Positions 42,383 through 50,886 of a DNA stretch of 64,000 bases are shown one piece after another; position 1 is the stretch's first letter; each line of letters begins with the position of its first letter. The notes below the pieces were generated by a model. It did no database searches. It was not told where the DNA came from and saw only the letters and a program-made list of their open reading frames with translations. Source of the DNA: Mariniflexile sp. AS56 (GTDB lineage: Bacteria > Bacteroidota > Bacteroidia > Flavobacteriales > Flavobacteriaceae); NCBI RefSeq assembly GCF_030552475.1, contig NZ_JAUPED010000009.1, positions 172,212 through 236,211 on the forward strand. Direction: 5' to 3'. The position numbers and the translations under genes are program-made.

Positions 42383-43345
42383 ATGAAGCATGTATTAATT
42401 TTCTTGGCTCTGGTAGTAATGGCATTTTCTTGTAAAAATGAAAGTCAGTTAGAAAGTGACATTGCTAAAATAAATTTAGACGCCAAAATTGAACGGTTTG
42501 ATTTATTATTTGCTAAAATTGATAGCGAAAGCCTTGCTAATTTGAAGCAAGCCTATCCCTTTATGTTTTCAGCAAAATACCAAGATTCTTTCTGGATAGA
42601 AAAGGCACAAGATACCTTGCAACAGCACCTATATCGCGAGGTTGAAAGCGTGTTTTTAAATATAGATGGTATTGAATTGGAGGTTGAATCTTTATTCAAT
42701 CATTTAAAATATTATTTTCCAGAGTTTCATACCCCTAGAATTATCGCTACTACAAGTGATGTGGATTATAGAAATCGCATTATTGTAACCGATACCATTG
42801 TGTTGATGGCCTTGGACACCTATTTAGGTAGTGCGCATAAATTTTATGAAAACATTCCTAAATATATAAGAGAAGATTTAAAAAAGGAACAAATTGTGGT
42901 GGATTTGGCGTCTGAATATGCCAAGAGATTCATTTACCAACAACCTAGTAATACTTTTTTAGACGAGCTTATTTATTATGGAAAGCAGTTGTATTTTAAA
43001 GATGCTGTGATTCCTTTTAAAACAGAAGCAGACCGTATTGGCTATACCCAAGAACAACTGGATTGGGCGGTATCCAACGAAAGTTATATATGGCGCTATT
43101 TTGTAGAACGCGAACTGTTGTTTAGTACCGATAGTAAATTGGCTGGCAGGTTTATTACTGCAGCACCCTTTTCTAAATTTTATTTGGAAGATGTGGATGC
43201 CGAATCGCCAGGGCGTTTGGGACAATATATAGGTTGGCAAATTGTGCGCGCGTATATGCAAGAAAACAACGTGTCTTTAAAAGATATGTTGATTGAAAGC
43301 CCTGAAGAAATTTTTAATAATTCAAAGTTTAAACCAAGAAAATAA
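42383..43345 (+). CDS. gldB: Gliding motility lipoprotein GldB
   Basis: A 320-residue lipoprotein: MKHVLIFLALVVMAFSCKNE has a lipobox with Cys17. The body follows GldB (IERFDLLFAKIDSESLANLK, LFNHLKYYFPEFHTPRIIAT, MALDTYLGSAHKFYE, SPGRLGQYIGWQIVRAYM). GldB is an essential membrane-anchored gliding protein that also belongs to a group of predicted zinc-protease-like folds. It overlaps gldC by one base, the standard gldBC order. Identification is by overall sequence, length and neighbour. Confidence 0.92.
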   Translation: MKHVLIFLALVVMAFSCKNESQLESDIAKINLDAKIERFDLLFAKIDSESLANLKQAYPFMFSAKYQDSFWIEKAQDTLQQHLYREVESVFLNIDGIELEVESLFNHLKYYFPEFHTPRIIATTSDVDYRNRIIVTDTIVLMALDTYLGSAHKFYENIPKYIREDLKKEQIVVDLASEYAKRFIYQQPSNTFLDELIYYGKQLYFKDAVIPFKTEADRIGYTQEQLDWAVSNESYIWRYFVERELLFSTDSKLAGRFITAAPFSKFYLEDVDAESPGRLGQYIGWQIVRAYMQENNVSLKDMLIESPEEIFNNSKFKPRK

Positions 43346-43677
43346 TGTCGAAGATTACATCGAAAATAGAATTAAACGTAGAACTTGATGCTAACAGAGT
43401 ACCAGAAAAATTATTTTGGACTGCAGAAGATGGTGGCATTAGTAATGAAGAAGCTAAAGCAATGATGTTGGCTGTTTGGGACTCTAAAGTTCAAGAAACC
43501 TTACGTATCGATTTATGGACTAAAGATATGCCTGTTGATGAAATGAAAGTATTTTTCCATCAAACGCTAGTGGCTATGAGTGATACCTTTCAAAGAGCGA
43601 CGCAGGATGATAAAATGACGGCTACTATGAAAGATTTTTGCGACTATTTCGCTGAAAAATTAGAGATTAAAAAGTAG
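43345..43677 (+). CDS. gldC: Gliding motility protein GldC
   Basis: A 110-residue cytoplasmic protein with the GldC pattern: ITSKIELNVELDANRVPEKL, WTAEDGGISNEEAKAMMLAV and LWTKDMPVDEMKVFFHQTL. GldC supports GldB but its biochemical role is unknown. Its start codon shares a base with the gldB stop. The next gene is on the other strand and ends one base after this one. Confidence 0.92.
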   Translation: MSKITSKIELNVELDANRVPEKLFWTAEDGGISNEEAKAMMLAVWDSKVQETLRIDLWTKDMPVDEMKVFFHQTLVAMSDTFQRATQDDKMTATMKDFCDYFAEKLEIKK

Positions 43678-44313
43678 TTAATTTTGCTGTTTAGCATCGG
43701 TCACTTCTTTTGCTAAATGGTCTAAATATAAAATGCCATTTAAGTGATCTATTTCATGCTGAAAAATCACAGATGTAAAGCCTTCAACGGTTTCTGTTTT
43801 ATGGTTAGCATTCATCGTGTCGTATTCAATGACAATGGAAAAAGCACGAGAATTTAAGGTGTCTGATCGGTTGGGAATGGATAAACAACCTTCTTTAACC
43901 GTTTGTTTTTTGTTGGAATAGGTTTTAATTACGGGGTTTAAATACACTTCAAACGGAACGTTTTCTTTATCAAAACGTTGTACCCAAATAATGTTTTTTA
44001 AAATCCCAACTTGTGGTGCGGCAATACCAACACCTAAAGACATGCTGTCTCTAACGGTAGCATAAAGTCGTTTTACAAAACGTTGTAATACGAGGTCGTT
44101 TGGATTGGCTTTTATGTGCTTGCTTTTGCTACGTAACAATAACGAATCTTGGTTATTAGTTATTTTGAAAACACGCATCGCAGTTAAAGAATCGGAATCC
44201 ATAATCAATTCTGATTGTTCTCCCGAAAACGAATGCGTCAACATGCTTTTGGAACCGTAACAAGCAGAGAGCAATAGCGCCAAGCCTAAGAGAAGGAATG
44301 CGTTTAGTTTCAT
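43678..44313 (-). CDS. Peptide deformylase homologue with a lipoprotein signal
   Basis: A 211-residue protein with all three deformylase motifs: GVGIAAPQVG (motif 1), KEGCLSIPNR (motif 2, Cys metal ligand) and FQHEIDHLNGILY (motif 3, two His ligands and the catalytic Glu). Unlike cytosolic Def it starts MKLNAFLLLGLALLLSACYG, a type II signal with lipobox Cys18, so the mature enzyme should be anchored outside the cytoplasm. There formyl-methionine substrates are not expected, so it may act on secreted formylated peptides or another amide. It converges on gldBC. Housekeeping def is presumably elsewhere. Confidence 0.82.
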   Translation of the reverse strand: MKLNAFLLLGLALLLSACYGSKSMLTHSFSGEQSELIMDSDSLTAMRVFKITNNQDSLLLRSKSKHIKANPNDLVLQRFVKRLYATVRDSMSLGVGIAAPQVGILKNIIWVQRFDKENVPFEVYLNPVIKTYSNKKQTVKEGCLSIPNRSDTLNSRAFSIVIEYDTMNANHKTETVEGFTSVIFQHEIDHLNGILYLDHLAKEVTDAKQQN

Positions 44314-44345
44314 ATGAAATTAAAATTTAAGATACGGCTTACTAA

Positions 44346-45623
44346 TTACCATTGGTTGATTCTATCGGAATCTAATTTAACAAAAATAAACAATAGAATA
44401 GCAAAGCCCCAAAGCCCGGAACCACCATAGCTAAACATGGGTAATGGAATACCAATAGTAGGAATCACCCCCATAACCATACCTATATTTATAAAAAAGT
44501 GCATAAAGAATATGGACGCGACACCGTAACCATACATTCTGCTGAATTGCGAGCGTTGCAGTTCGGCTAAATGAAGAATACGAAGAAACAGTAGTATAAA
44601 AACGATAACGACGCCTGAGCTGCCTATAAAGCCCCATTCTTCACCAACAGTACTAAAAATATAATCGGTATGTTGTTCGGGTACAAATTTACCAGTAGTT
44701 CGTGTGCCTTCTAAAAAGCCTTTCCCAGTTAAACCGCCAGAGCTAATGGCTTTTTCAGATTCATTTAAATTATAAGCGATGGTTTTTTTCATGCGCTCTA
44801 ATTTTGCAGGATCTTTTTCAAGACTCAGCCAAATAGTAATTCTGTCTTTCTGGTGAAAAGGTAGAATGTTATCGTAAAAATAACGAACCCCAAACGAAAT
44901 TAAAATACTTATTAGAATGATGGAAATAGGTTGAATAAGAAGTGGTTTCCGTCTTCTTGTAAAATGATGGATTAAAACACCTATAGTAATAATAATTGAG
45001 GTTATGATGCTTCCAAATTTTAAAGAAAACAAACAAATAACAATAAGCATTAATAGCAAGATTAAATAGATAGGCGAAATGCCTTCTCTATATAAAACAA
45101 AAAGAAACGAGCCATATACCAGGGTGCTACCAGCATCTTTTTGAAGTAATACCAATAGTGCAGGAATCGCAATAATAGTAAATACAGCAATTTGATCTTT
45201 AACACGTTTTAGGTCGGTGTTTAAATCACTTACATATTTAGCAACCGCAAGTGCGGTAGCGGCTTTAGCGAATTCACTGGGTTGTAGCGTCATGCCTCCA
45301 ATGCCGTACCATGAGGTAGCGCCGTTAACGCTTTTTCCAAACACGAATAAACCAACCAGTGAAAGCATGGAAATAATGTATATAACGCTTGAAAACCGTT
45401 CATAGAATTTAGATTCTACAGCTAAAATAAGGATAATAAGCCCTATGGTTAAAAAGATAAACATGAGCTGTTTTCCGTAAGGTTGCGAAAAATCGAAATA
45501 GTTAATCGTCTCTCCTACATGTGAAGCCGATACAATATTTAACCATCCAAAACCAACAAGTAATAGAAATAAAAGAATGGTAATCCAATCGAATTTATAA
45601 TATTTACTAGCTTCTGTTATCAT
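44346..45623 (-). CDS. rodA: Rod-shape peptidoglycan glycosyltransferase RodA
   Basis: A 425-residue SEDS protein with about ten membrane helices. Family signatures are WYGIGGMTLQPSEFAKAATA and the C-terminal GVIPTIGIPLPMFSYGGSG. It polymerises lipid II along the side wall together with the transpeptidase encoded just upstream. It is the last gene of mreB-mreC-mreD-pbp2-rodA, 19 bases after pbp2. No abnormality seen. Confidence 0.95.
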   Translation of the reverse strand: MITEASKYYKFDWITILLFLLLVGFGWLNIVSASHVGETINYFDFSQPYGKQLMFIFLTIGLIILILAVESKFYERFSSVIYIISMLSLVGLFVFGKSVNGATSWYGIGGMTLQPSEFAKAATALAVAKYVSDLNTDLKRVKDQIAVFTIIAIPALLVLLQKDAGSTLVYGSFLFVLYREGISPIYLILLLMLIVICLFSLKFGSIITSIIITIGVLIHHFTRRRKPLLIQPISIILISILISFGVRYFYDNILPFHQKDRITIWLSLEKDPAKLERMKKTIAYNLNESEKAISSGGLTGKGFLEGTRTTGKFVPEQHTDYIFSTVGEEWGFIGSSGVVIVFILLFLRILHLAELQRSQFSRMYGYGVASIFFMHFFINIGMVMGVIPTIGIPLPMFSYGGSGLWGFAILLFIFVKLDSDRINQW

Positions 45624-45642
45624 TAATTAGGTATGGTCTGGG

Positions 45643-47619
45643 TTATAAATTAGCGCCTTGGTTTTTCTTAAATTCTGGAGATTTTTTTGATCTACTATTT
45701 AGCTGATTTAATAGTTCTTTAAGTTGTTTGTATTCTGGCTCATCAACTACTTCCAGAGTGGTATTCTTGTTAATACCAAAAGCTTGTCCAGAATAGGGTT
45801 TGGCATACTCATGCTCTAAAGTATGCTTTAAAAGATAATCTTCCATATCTGTTCTGGTAATTGTGTCGTTAATATATTTTTCAATCAATAAACTGGCAAT
45901 TTTTCCAGCAAATCGAGCGCCCCAATAACCATTTTCAACAAAAACAGCCAAGGCTATTTTTGGGTTGTCTTTGGGAGCAAATGCAATAAATATAGAATGG
46001 TCTGTTAGTTGCATACGCCTGCCGTCAACTTTTACAAAGTTTTCGGCGGTTCCTGTTTTACCACAAATTTCAATACCGTTTACTCGTACTCCAGCAGCAG
46101 TACCGAGGTTGTAAACATCAAACATACCTTGTATAATGGGTTCGAAATGTTCTTTGTCTATCGTGGTTTGGTTGCGGGTTGTGTATTTCGTATCGATGGT
46201 ATGGCCCTCAATATTTTTTATAATGTGAGGTGTGTAATAGTAACCTCTATTGGCTATAGCTGCCGTCATGTTAGCCAACTGTATTGGGGTTGTTAAAACT
46301 TCACCTTGACCAATTGCGTTGGATAAGTTGAAGGTGCTTCCCCATCTGTTTTTACCATAAAGTTGGTCGTAGGTTTTGCTCGTTGGGATTTTACCAGGTT
46401 GCCCTACCGATAGATCGTTGTTTAAATAATTACCTAACCCAAAACTTTTTACGTGCTCGCTCCAAACATCCAACCCTGTGCCAGGACTTTTAGTTTTGTC
46501 TATAATGCGTCTGTAAACATTTGCGAAATAGGCATTACAAGAATTATAAATACCACCGTTCATGGCTAAAGGACTGGCGTGCCCGTGACACCCCATTTTT
46601 CTACCGCCATAACTGTAACCGTGGTTGCAATAAAAACGATCTTGTGTGGTAACCACACCTTCTTGTAAACCAATAAGGGCGTTTAAAATTTTAAATGGCG
46701 ACCCAGGTGGGTACATGGCTTGCAAACCTCTGTCATATAAAGGTTTGTTAATGCTGTCGTTATATAATTTTGAAAAATTGACAGACCTGTTGCGCCCTAC
46801 TAGTAAATTAGGGTTGTAAGTGGGCGTAGAGACCATTGTTAGAATTTCACCCGTAGCAGGTTCTATTGCAATAATTCCACCGTGTTTGTTTTGCATAAGT
46901 AACTCGCCATAGGCTTGTAACTGAGCGTCGATGGTAATAGTAATGTCGCTACCTGGTTTTGGTAAAGTATCATAAATACCATCTTTATAGGGGCCTAAAT
47001 CTCTATTAAACCGGTCTTTTTGAATTACTTTAAGGCCTTTTACACCTCGTAATGTTTTTTCATAGGATGTTTCGATACCCTGTTTTCCTATAAGGTCACC
47101 CATTTTGTAATAAGGATCTCGGGCAATTATGGCATCATTCACCTCTCCAATATCACCTAATACATTGGCACCTATAGTGGTTTCATAATGTCTTAAAGAA
47201 CGTTTCTGAATATAAAAACCTTCAAATTTTCGCATCTTCTCCTGCAAACTAGCATAATCTTCTTTTGATAAATGCGGAATAAAAACCGATGGGAGCCAAG
47301 GGGAGTAGCGGTATGCCTTTTCAAATATTTCTTTAAACCGTGGTCTTTCAATTTTTAATAAGCGGCAAAATTCTGTAGTGTCTAAGGGTTTTACCTCGCG
47401 TGGAATAAACATAACATCGTACGAGGGTTGGTTAGAAACCAGCAATTCGCCATTTCTATCAAAAACAAAACCACGTTTCGGGTAGTCGTAAACTTTTCTT
47501 AAAGCGTTATCACTAAATATATCATGAACACCTTCACTATAGATTTGTAAATAGAAAAGTCTAGATATGAATATAAGCCCAACAATGGTTATGGCTATAA
47601 CAAGTAAAAATCGTCTCAT
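45643..47619 (-). CDS. mrdA: Penicillin-binding protein 2 (elongasome transpeptidase)
   Basis: A 658-residue class B PBP with an N-terminal membrane anchor (FLLVIAITIVGLIFISRLF), a dimerisation/pedestal domain, and a transpeptidase domain. The active-site Ser is in MYPPGSPFKIL (SxxK), the second motif is YNSCNAYF (SxN) and the third CGKTGTAENF (KTG). It cross-links side-wall peptidoglycan with RodA. It overlaps mreD by four bases, so translation is coupled. Beta-lactams should target it. Confidence 0.95.
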   Translation of the reverse strand: MRRFLLVIAITIVGLIFISRLFYLQIYSEGVHDIFSDNALRKVYDYPKRGFVFDRNGELLVSNQPSYDVMFIPREVKPLDTTEFCRLLKIERPRFKEIFEKAYRYSPWLPSVFIPHLSKEDYASLQEKMRKFEGFYIQKRSLRHYETTIGANVLGDIGEVNDAIIARDPYYKMGDLIGKQGIETSYEKTLRGVKGLKVIQKDRFNRDLGPYKDGIYDTLPKPGSDITITIDAQLQAYGELLMQNKHGGIIAIEPATGEILTMVSTPTYNPNLLVGRNRSVNFSKLYNDSINKPLYDRGLQAMYPPGSPFKILNALIGLQEGVVTTQDRFYCNHGYSYGGRKMGCHGHASPLAMNGGIYNSCNAYFANVYRRIIDKTKSPGTGLDVWSEHVKSFGLGNYLNNDLSVGQPGKIPTSKTYDQLYGKNRWGSTFNLSNAIGQGEVLTTPIQLANMTAAIANRGYYYTPHIIKNIEGHTIDTKYTTRNQTTIDKEHFEPIIQGMFDVYNLGTAAGVRVNGIEICGKTGTAENFVKVDGRRMQLTDHSIFIAFAPKDNPKIALAVFVENGYWGARFAGKIASLLIEKYINDTITRTDMEDYLLKHTLEHEYAKPYSGQAFGINKNTTLEVVDEPEYKQLKELLNQLNSRSKKSPEFKKNQGANL

Positions 47620-48122
47620 TTAGTTTTTTTACTAAAAATAATGGTTACTATTAGAATTAATAAAATAGTAAAAATACTTGAGAATAACGTTTTTTGAAGC
47701 ACTAATATTATCTCAGAAAAGTTAAACATTTCTAATAGGAATAACACGAGGTGATGCAAAAAGGTGAGTATGGTTAAATAGGTTAGTTTTTCACCAAATT
47801 CAACGGTGGTGAATTTTATGGTTTGATGTTCATAAATGACCCCAAAAGAAAACTTTAAAATAGCGGGTCTTATATAAGCAATAAACACACAGGCTGCCGC
47901 ATGTATACCTCCCGTATCTGAAAACAAATCGATAGATAATCCTAAAAAGAAACTTAAAAAGATAATGATGAAACGATTGTTTTTTACTGGAAACAACGCA
48001 ATAAACATAATGTAAATGTACGGGTTTAGGTAGCCAGAAAAGTTGATGTTATTAAACAACACGACTTGTAAGAAAACCAATGAAATAAAACGCGTAATAT
48101 GTAAAAACACTGTGTTATTCAT
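47616..48122 (-). CDS. mreD: Rod shape-determining protein MreD
   Basis: A 168-residue integral membrane protein with five to six hydrophobic helices, small and poorly conserved as usual for MreD (ISLVFLQVVLFNNINFSGYL, FFLGLSIDLFSDTGGIHAAA). Assignment rests on size, topology and its place between mreC and pbp2, with short overlaps on both sides. Confidence 0.88.
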   Translation of the reverse strand: MNNTVFLHITRFISLVFLQVVLFNNINFSGYLNPYIYIMFIALFPVKNNRFIIIFLSFFLGLSIDLFSDTGGIHAAACVFIAYIRPAILKFSFGVIYEHQTIKFTTVEFGEKLTYLTILTFLHHLVLFLLEMFNFSEIILVLQKTLFSSIFTILLILIVTIIFSKKTK

Positions 48123-48939
48123 TCACTTTTTTATTTAGTAAATTATCAATTTCTGTGGCATCAATGTTTTCAATGGTGTACACATGCTCCAGATTCGTCA
48201 TGTCATTAAATAACTTGATATCTATTTCATAGTAGTTTTCGGCTGCATCCAGTTTAAACCCATGAATAATCCCAATAGGAATACCTTTAGGGAAAATAGA
48301 CGAGCGTCCTGATGTAATAATAGTGTCGCCTTTAACTATAGGTGCTATTTTAGGAATATCGATAAGTTGAATGTAATAGGGTGATTTGGCATTCCAGAAA
48401 AGGGTGCCAAAATGGTTTGTTTTTTTAAGTTGAGCACTAATTTTGTTTACCGTATTTAATACTGAAATAACGGTGGCGTAGCGTTTGCTTGTGCCATCCA
48501 CAATACCCACAATACCTTTAGAACTTATAACACCCAAATCTTCTTTTAAGCCATCGTTTTTTCCACGGTTTAAAAGTAAAACGTTGTTCGCTCCAGAATA
48601 CGTGTTTTTAATTACGTTTGCTAATGTGAACTTGTAAGTACCGCTATAAGTTATGGTGTCTAAATAAGTAGAGTCTTTTTTGTTTTCAGAATTAAATATC
48701 AGCATTTTTAATCGACTGTTTTCTTCTGCCAATACTTGGTTTTGCGACTTCAAACTTAAATAGCCTGTAAAATTATTAATGGAGTTGTAAATACCTCCAG
48801 TTAAAAAATTGGCCGAGTTTATAAACTTACTTTTATGGTAAGAATGTGTTTGAATGGTAAAAACCATAGAAATAGAAAACAGCAACAAGGACAACAAAAA
48901 ATTTTTGTTTCTTATTATAAAATTAATAATCTGTTGCAT
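48115..48939 (-). CDS. mreC: Rod shape-determining protein MreC
   Basis: A 274-residue bitopic protein: a short cytoplasmic end, one membrane helix (NFLLSLLLFSISMVFTI), a coiled coil (SLKSQNQVLAEENSRLKML) and a periplasmic beta domain (VISSKGIVGIVDGTSKRYAT, GDTIITSGRSSIFPKGIPIG). It links the MreB filament to the synthases in the periplasm. It overlaps mreD by eight bases and follows mreB by 11. Confidence 0.92.
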   Translation of the reverse strand: MQQIINFIIRNKNFLLSLLLFSISMVFTIQTHSYHKSKFINSANFLTGGIYNSINNFTGYLSLKSQNQVLAEENSRLKMLIFNSENKKDSTYLDTITYSGTYKFTLANVIKNTYSGANNVLLLNRGKNDGLKEDLGVISSKGIVGIVDGTSKRYATVISVLNTVNKISAQLKKTNHFGTLFWNAKSPYYIQLIDIPKIAPIVKGDTIITSGRSSIFPKGIPIGIIHGFKLDAAENYYEIDIKLFNDMTNLEHVYTIENIDATEIDNLLNKKVNE

Positions 48940-48950
48940 GTTTTATAAGC

Positions 48951-49979
48951 CTATTTAATCAAAACGCTTTTATATTTCGCTAAGTTTTTAAGAGTAATAC
49001 CTGTACCTCTAACTACAGCTCTTAAAGGATCTTCTGCGATATAAACTGGGAGGTCTGTTTTTTGAGACAGACGTTTATCTAAACCTCTTAACATAGAGCC
49101 ACCACCAGCTAAATAAATACCCGTATTATAAATATCGGCAGCTAATTCTGGAGGTGTTTGCGATAAGGTTTCCATAACCGCATCTTCAATACGTAAAATA
49201 GATTTATCTAAAGCTTTAGCGATTTCTCTGTAAGATATAGATACTTGTTTTGGTTTACCTGTAAGTAAATCACGCCCTTGAACACTCATGTCTTCTGGAG
49301 GCAATTCTAAATCTTCCGTGGCAGCACCAATTTGAATTTTTATTTTTTCAGCAGTACGCTCACCAACATATAAGTTGTGTTGAGTACGCATGTAATAAAC
49401 AATATCATTTGTAAAAACGTCACCGGCAATTTTAACCGATTTGTCACATACAATACCACCTAATGCAATTACAGCAATTTCGGTAGTACCACCACCTATA
49501 TCCACCACCATATTTCCTTTAGGTTGCATAATGTCTACACCAATACCAATAGCTGCTGCCATAGGTTCGTGTATTAAATACACTTCTTTTCCGTTTACAC
49601 GTTCAGCACTTTCTTTTACCGCACGCATTTCAACTTCTGTAATGCCAGAAGGGATACAGATTACCATACGAAGCGCTGGTGTGAAAAATTTCTTTTTTAA
49701 GGCTGGTATGTTTTTAATAAATAGACTTATCATTTGTTCCGACGCATCAAAATCGGCAATTACACCATCTTTTAATGGGCGAATGGTTTTAATGTTTTCA
49801 TGCGTTTTTCCCTGCATTAAACTAGCTTCTTGACCAACTGCTATAATTTTACCAGAAATTCTATCGCGTGCTACAATGGAAGGTGCGTCAACCACAACCT
49901 TGTCGTTATGAATAATAAGAGTATTTGCAGTACCTAAATCGATTGCAATTTCTTCGGTTAAGAAGTCAAAAAAGCCCAT
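48951..49979 (-). CDS. mreB: Rod shape-determining actin homologue MreB
   Basis: A 342-residue actin-fold protein that guides side-wall synthesis. Nucleotide-binding segments are IAIDLGTANTLI (phosphate 1), MVVDIGGGTTEIAVI (phosphate 2) and GIYLAGGGSMLRGLD (adenosine). The length is normal and the N terminus FFDFLTEEIA is the short amphipathic region that meets the membrane. It heads the elongasome operon. In many related genomes purH lies directly upstream; here about 3.9 kb separates them. Confidence 0.96.
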   Translation of the reverse strand: MGFFDFLTEEIAIDLGTANTLIIHNDKVVVDAPSIVARDRISGKIIAVGQEASLMQGKTHENIKTIRPLKDGVIADFDASEQMISLFIKNIPALKKKFFTPALRMVICIPSGITEVEMRAVKESAERVNGKEVYLIHEPMAAAIGIGVDIMQPKGNMVVDIGGGTTEIAVIALGGIVCDKSVKIAGDVFTNDIVYYMRTQHNLYVGERTAEKIKIQIGAATEDLELPPEDMSVQGRDLLTGKPKQVSISYREIAKALDKSILRIEDAVMETLSQTPPELAADIYNTGIYLAGGGSMLRGLDKRLSQKTDLPVYIAEDPLRAVVRGTGITLKNLAKYKSVLIK

Positions 49980-50363
49980 GTGCTATTAATAATTAGAAGT
50001 TGAATAAACGAATGGTGTAAAAGTAATAAATCTAAGGAAAAAAAAAGAGTTTATTATGTTTAGTTGTAGAATTAATTTTCTAAGGTGTGTTGTTCGTCCG
50101 AAAAAGAGGAAAATGGTCACGTTTTTATGTTTAATTTCTCATAAGTTATTGATATTCTGTGTGTACGTGAAACCTAAAAAGTGAAGGTTGAAAAGTGGGT
50201 TTCAATCCGTTTTTAACGGTGGCCGTTAATTTATGCTTTCTTTCATTCTTTTCTTTTTTAAACTTAGATATTTTGTCGTTTCTTTAGGCGTCATTAGGGT
50301 TGAAATTTATTGCTAAGGTCGTAGTAAAACTCTAAATATTAATTGATAAACCAACTTGTAAAT
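49980..50363. other. Intergenic gap beside mreB with a -7-like box and an inverted repeat
   Basis: On the minus strand TACTTTTA (50018-50025) is one mismatch from the -7 box and suits mreB. TTAACGG-tgg-CCGTTAA at 50213-50229 is a perfect seven-base inverted repeat that may be an operator for the gene at 50364. I see no RNA gene or missed protein in the rest. Confidence 0.4.
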
Positions 50364-50783
50364 ATGAGTACAGAAAGCATCGAATTACCAACAGGAACTG
50401 TTCTTTTTAAAACAATTTCTAACCTACAAAAAGGGGCTTTAATAAGTCCGTCCACACAAACATCTCTAACGCCACTGCAACCAGACCACGTAAGCGCTGT
50501 AGAAAACGGAAACACTATAACGATTACTGCGACCATATATGTGGATGCTGCAGATAATTTAAATAGTATTGATGTGTATATAACCCAACCGTTGGTAGGT
50601 GATACGCAGGGTGTTTATTTTGTGTATAACTACAAAGAGGAAATACCTGAGGCCTTGTACCCTTACACTTTTTCGTTTGATCTTGAGGATCCAACAAAAT
50701 CTATTAAAAACATTGAGTCTTTTCTGTGGGATGAAGATCCTGTAACTTCTAGAGGTACAGAAACAGCGGTAGTAGGAGGTTGA
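50364..50783 (+). CDS. Hypothetical protein, 139 aa
   Basis: A 139-residue acidic protein without signal peptide or membrane segment. It has strand-like stretches (NGNTITITATIYVDAADNLN, SIDVYITQPLVGD) and an aromatic end (YPYTFSFDLEDPTKSI) consistent with an all-beta domain. I do not recognise a family. ATG 50364 (MSTESIELPTG) is preferred over the frame from TTG 50343. It is followed by a terminator and then by a histidine kinase gene, and stands alone in the segment that separates mreB from purH. Confidence 0.6.
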   Translation: MSTESIELPTGTVLFKTISNLQKGALISPSTQTSLTPLQPDHVSAVENGNTITITATIYVDAADNLNSIDVYITQPLVGDTQGVYFVYNYKEEIPEALYPYTFSFDLEDPTKSIKNIESFLWDEDPVTSRGTETAVVGG

Positions 50784-50813
50784 TAGAGGTTATTTAATTC
50801 TAAAGAAAGAGTG

Positions 50814-50851
50814 AGAATCCGTTGGTTTGAAAAGCTTCCGGATTCTTTTTT
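50814..50851 (+). terminator. Intrinsic terminator after the 139-aa gene
   Basis: AGAATCCG (50814-50821) pairs with CGGATTCT (50839-50846) around a 17-base loop, followed by six T. Confidence 0.75.
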
Positions 50852-50886
50852 AAGTATATTTTATTTAAATAAAAGGCATAACTATA

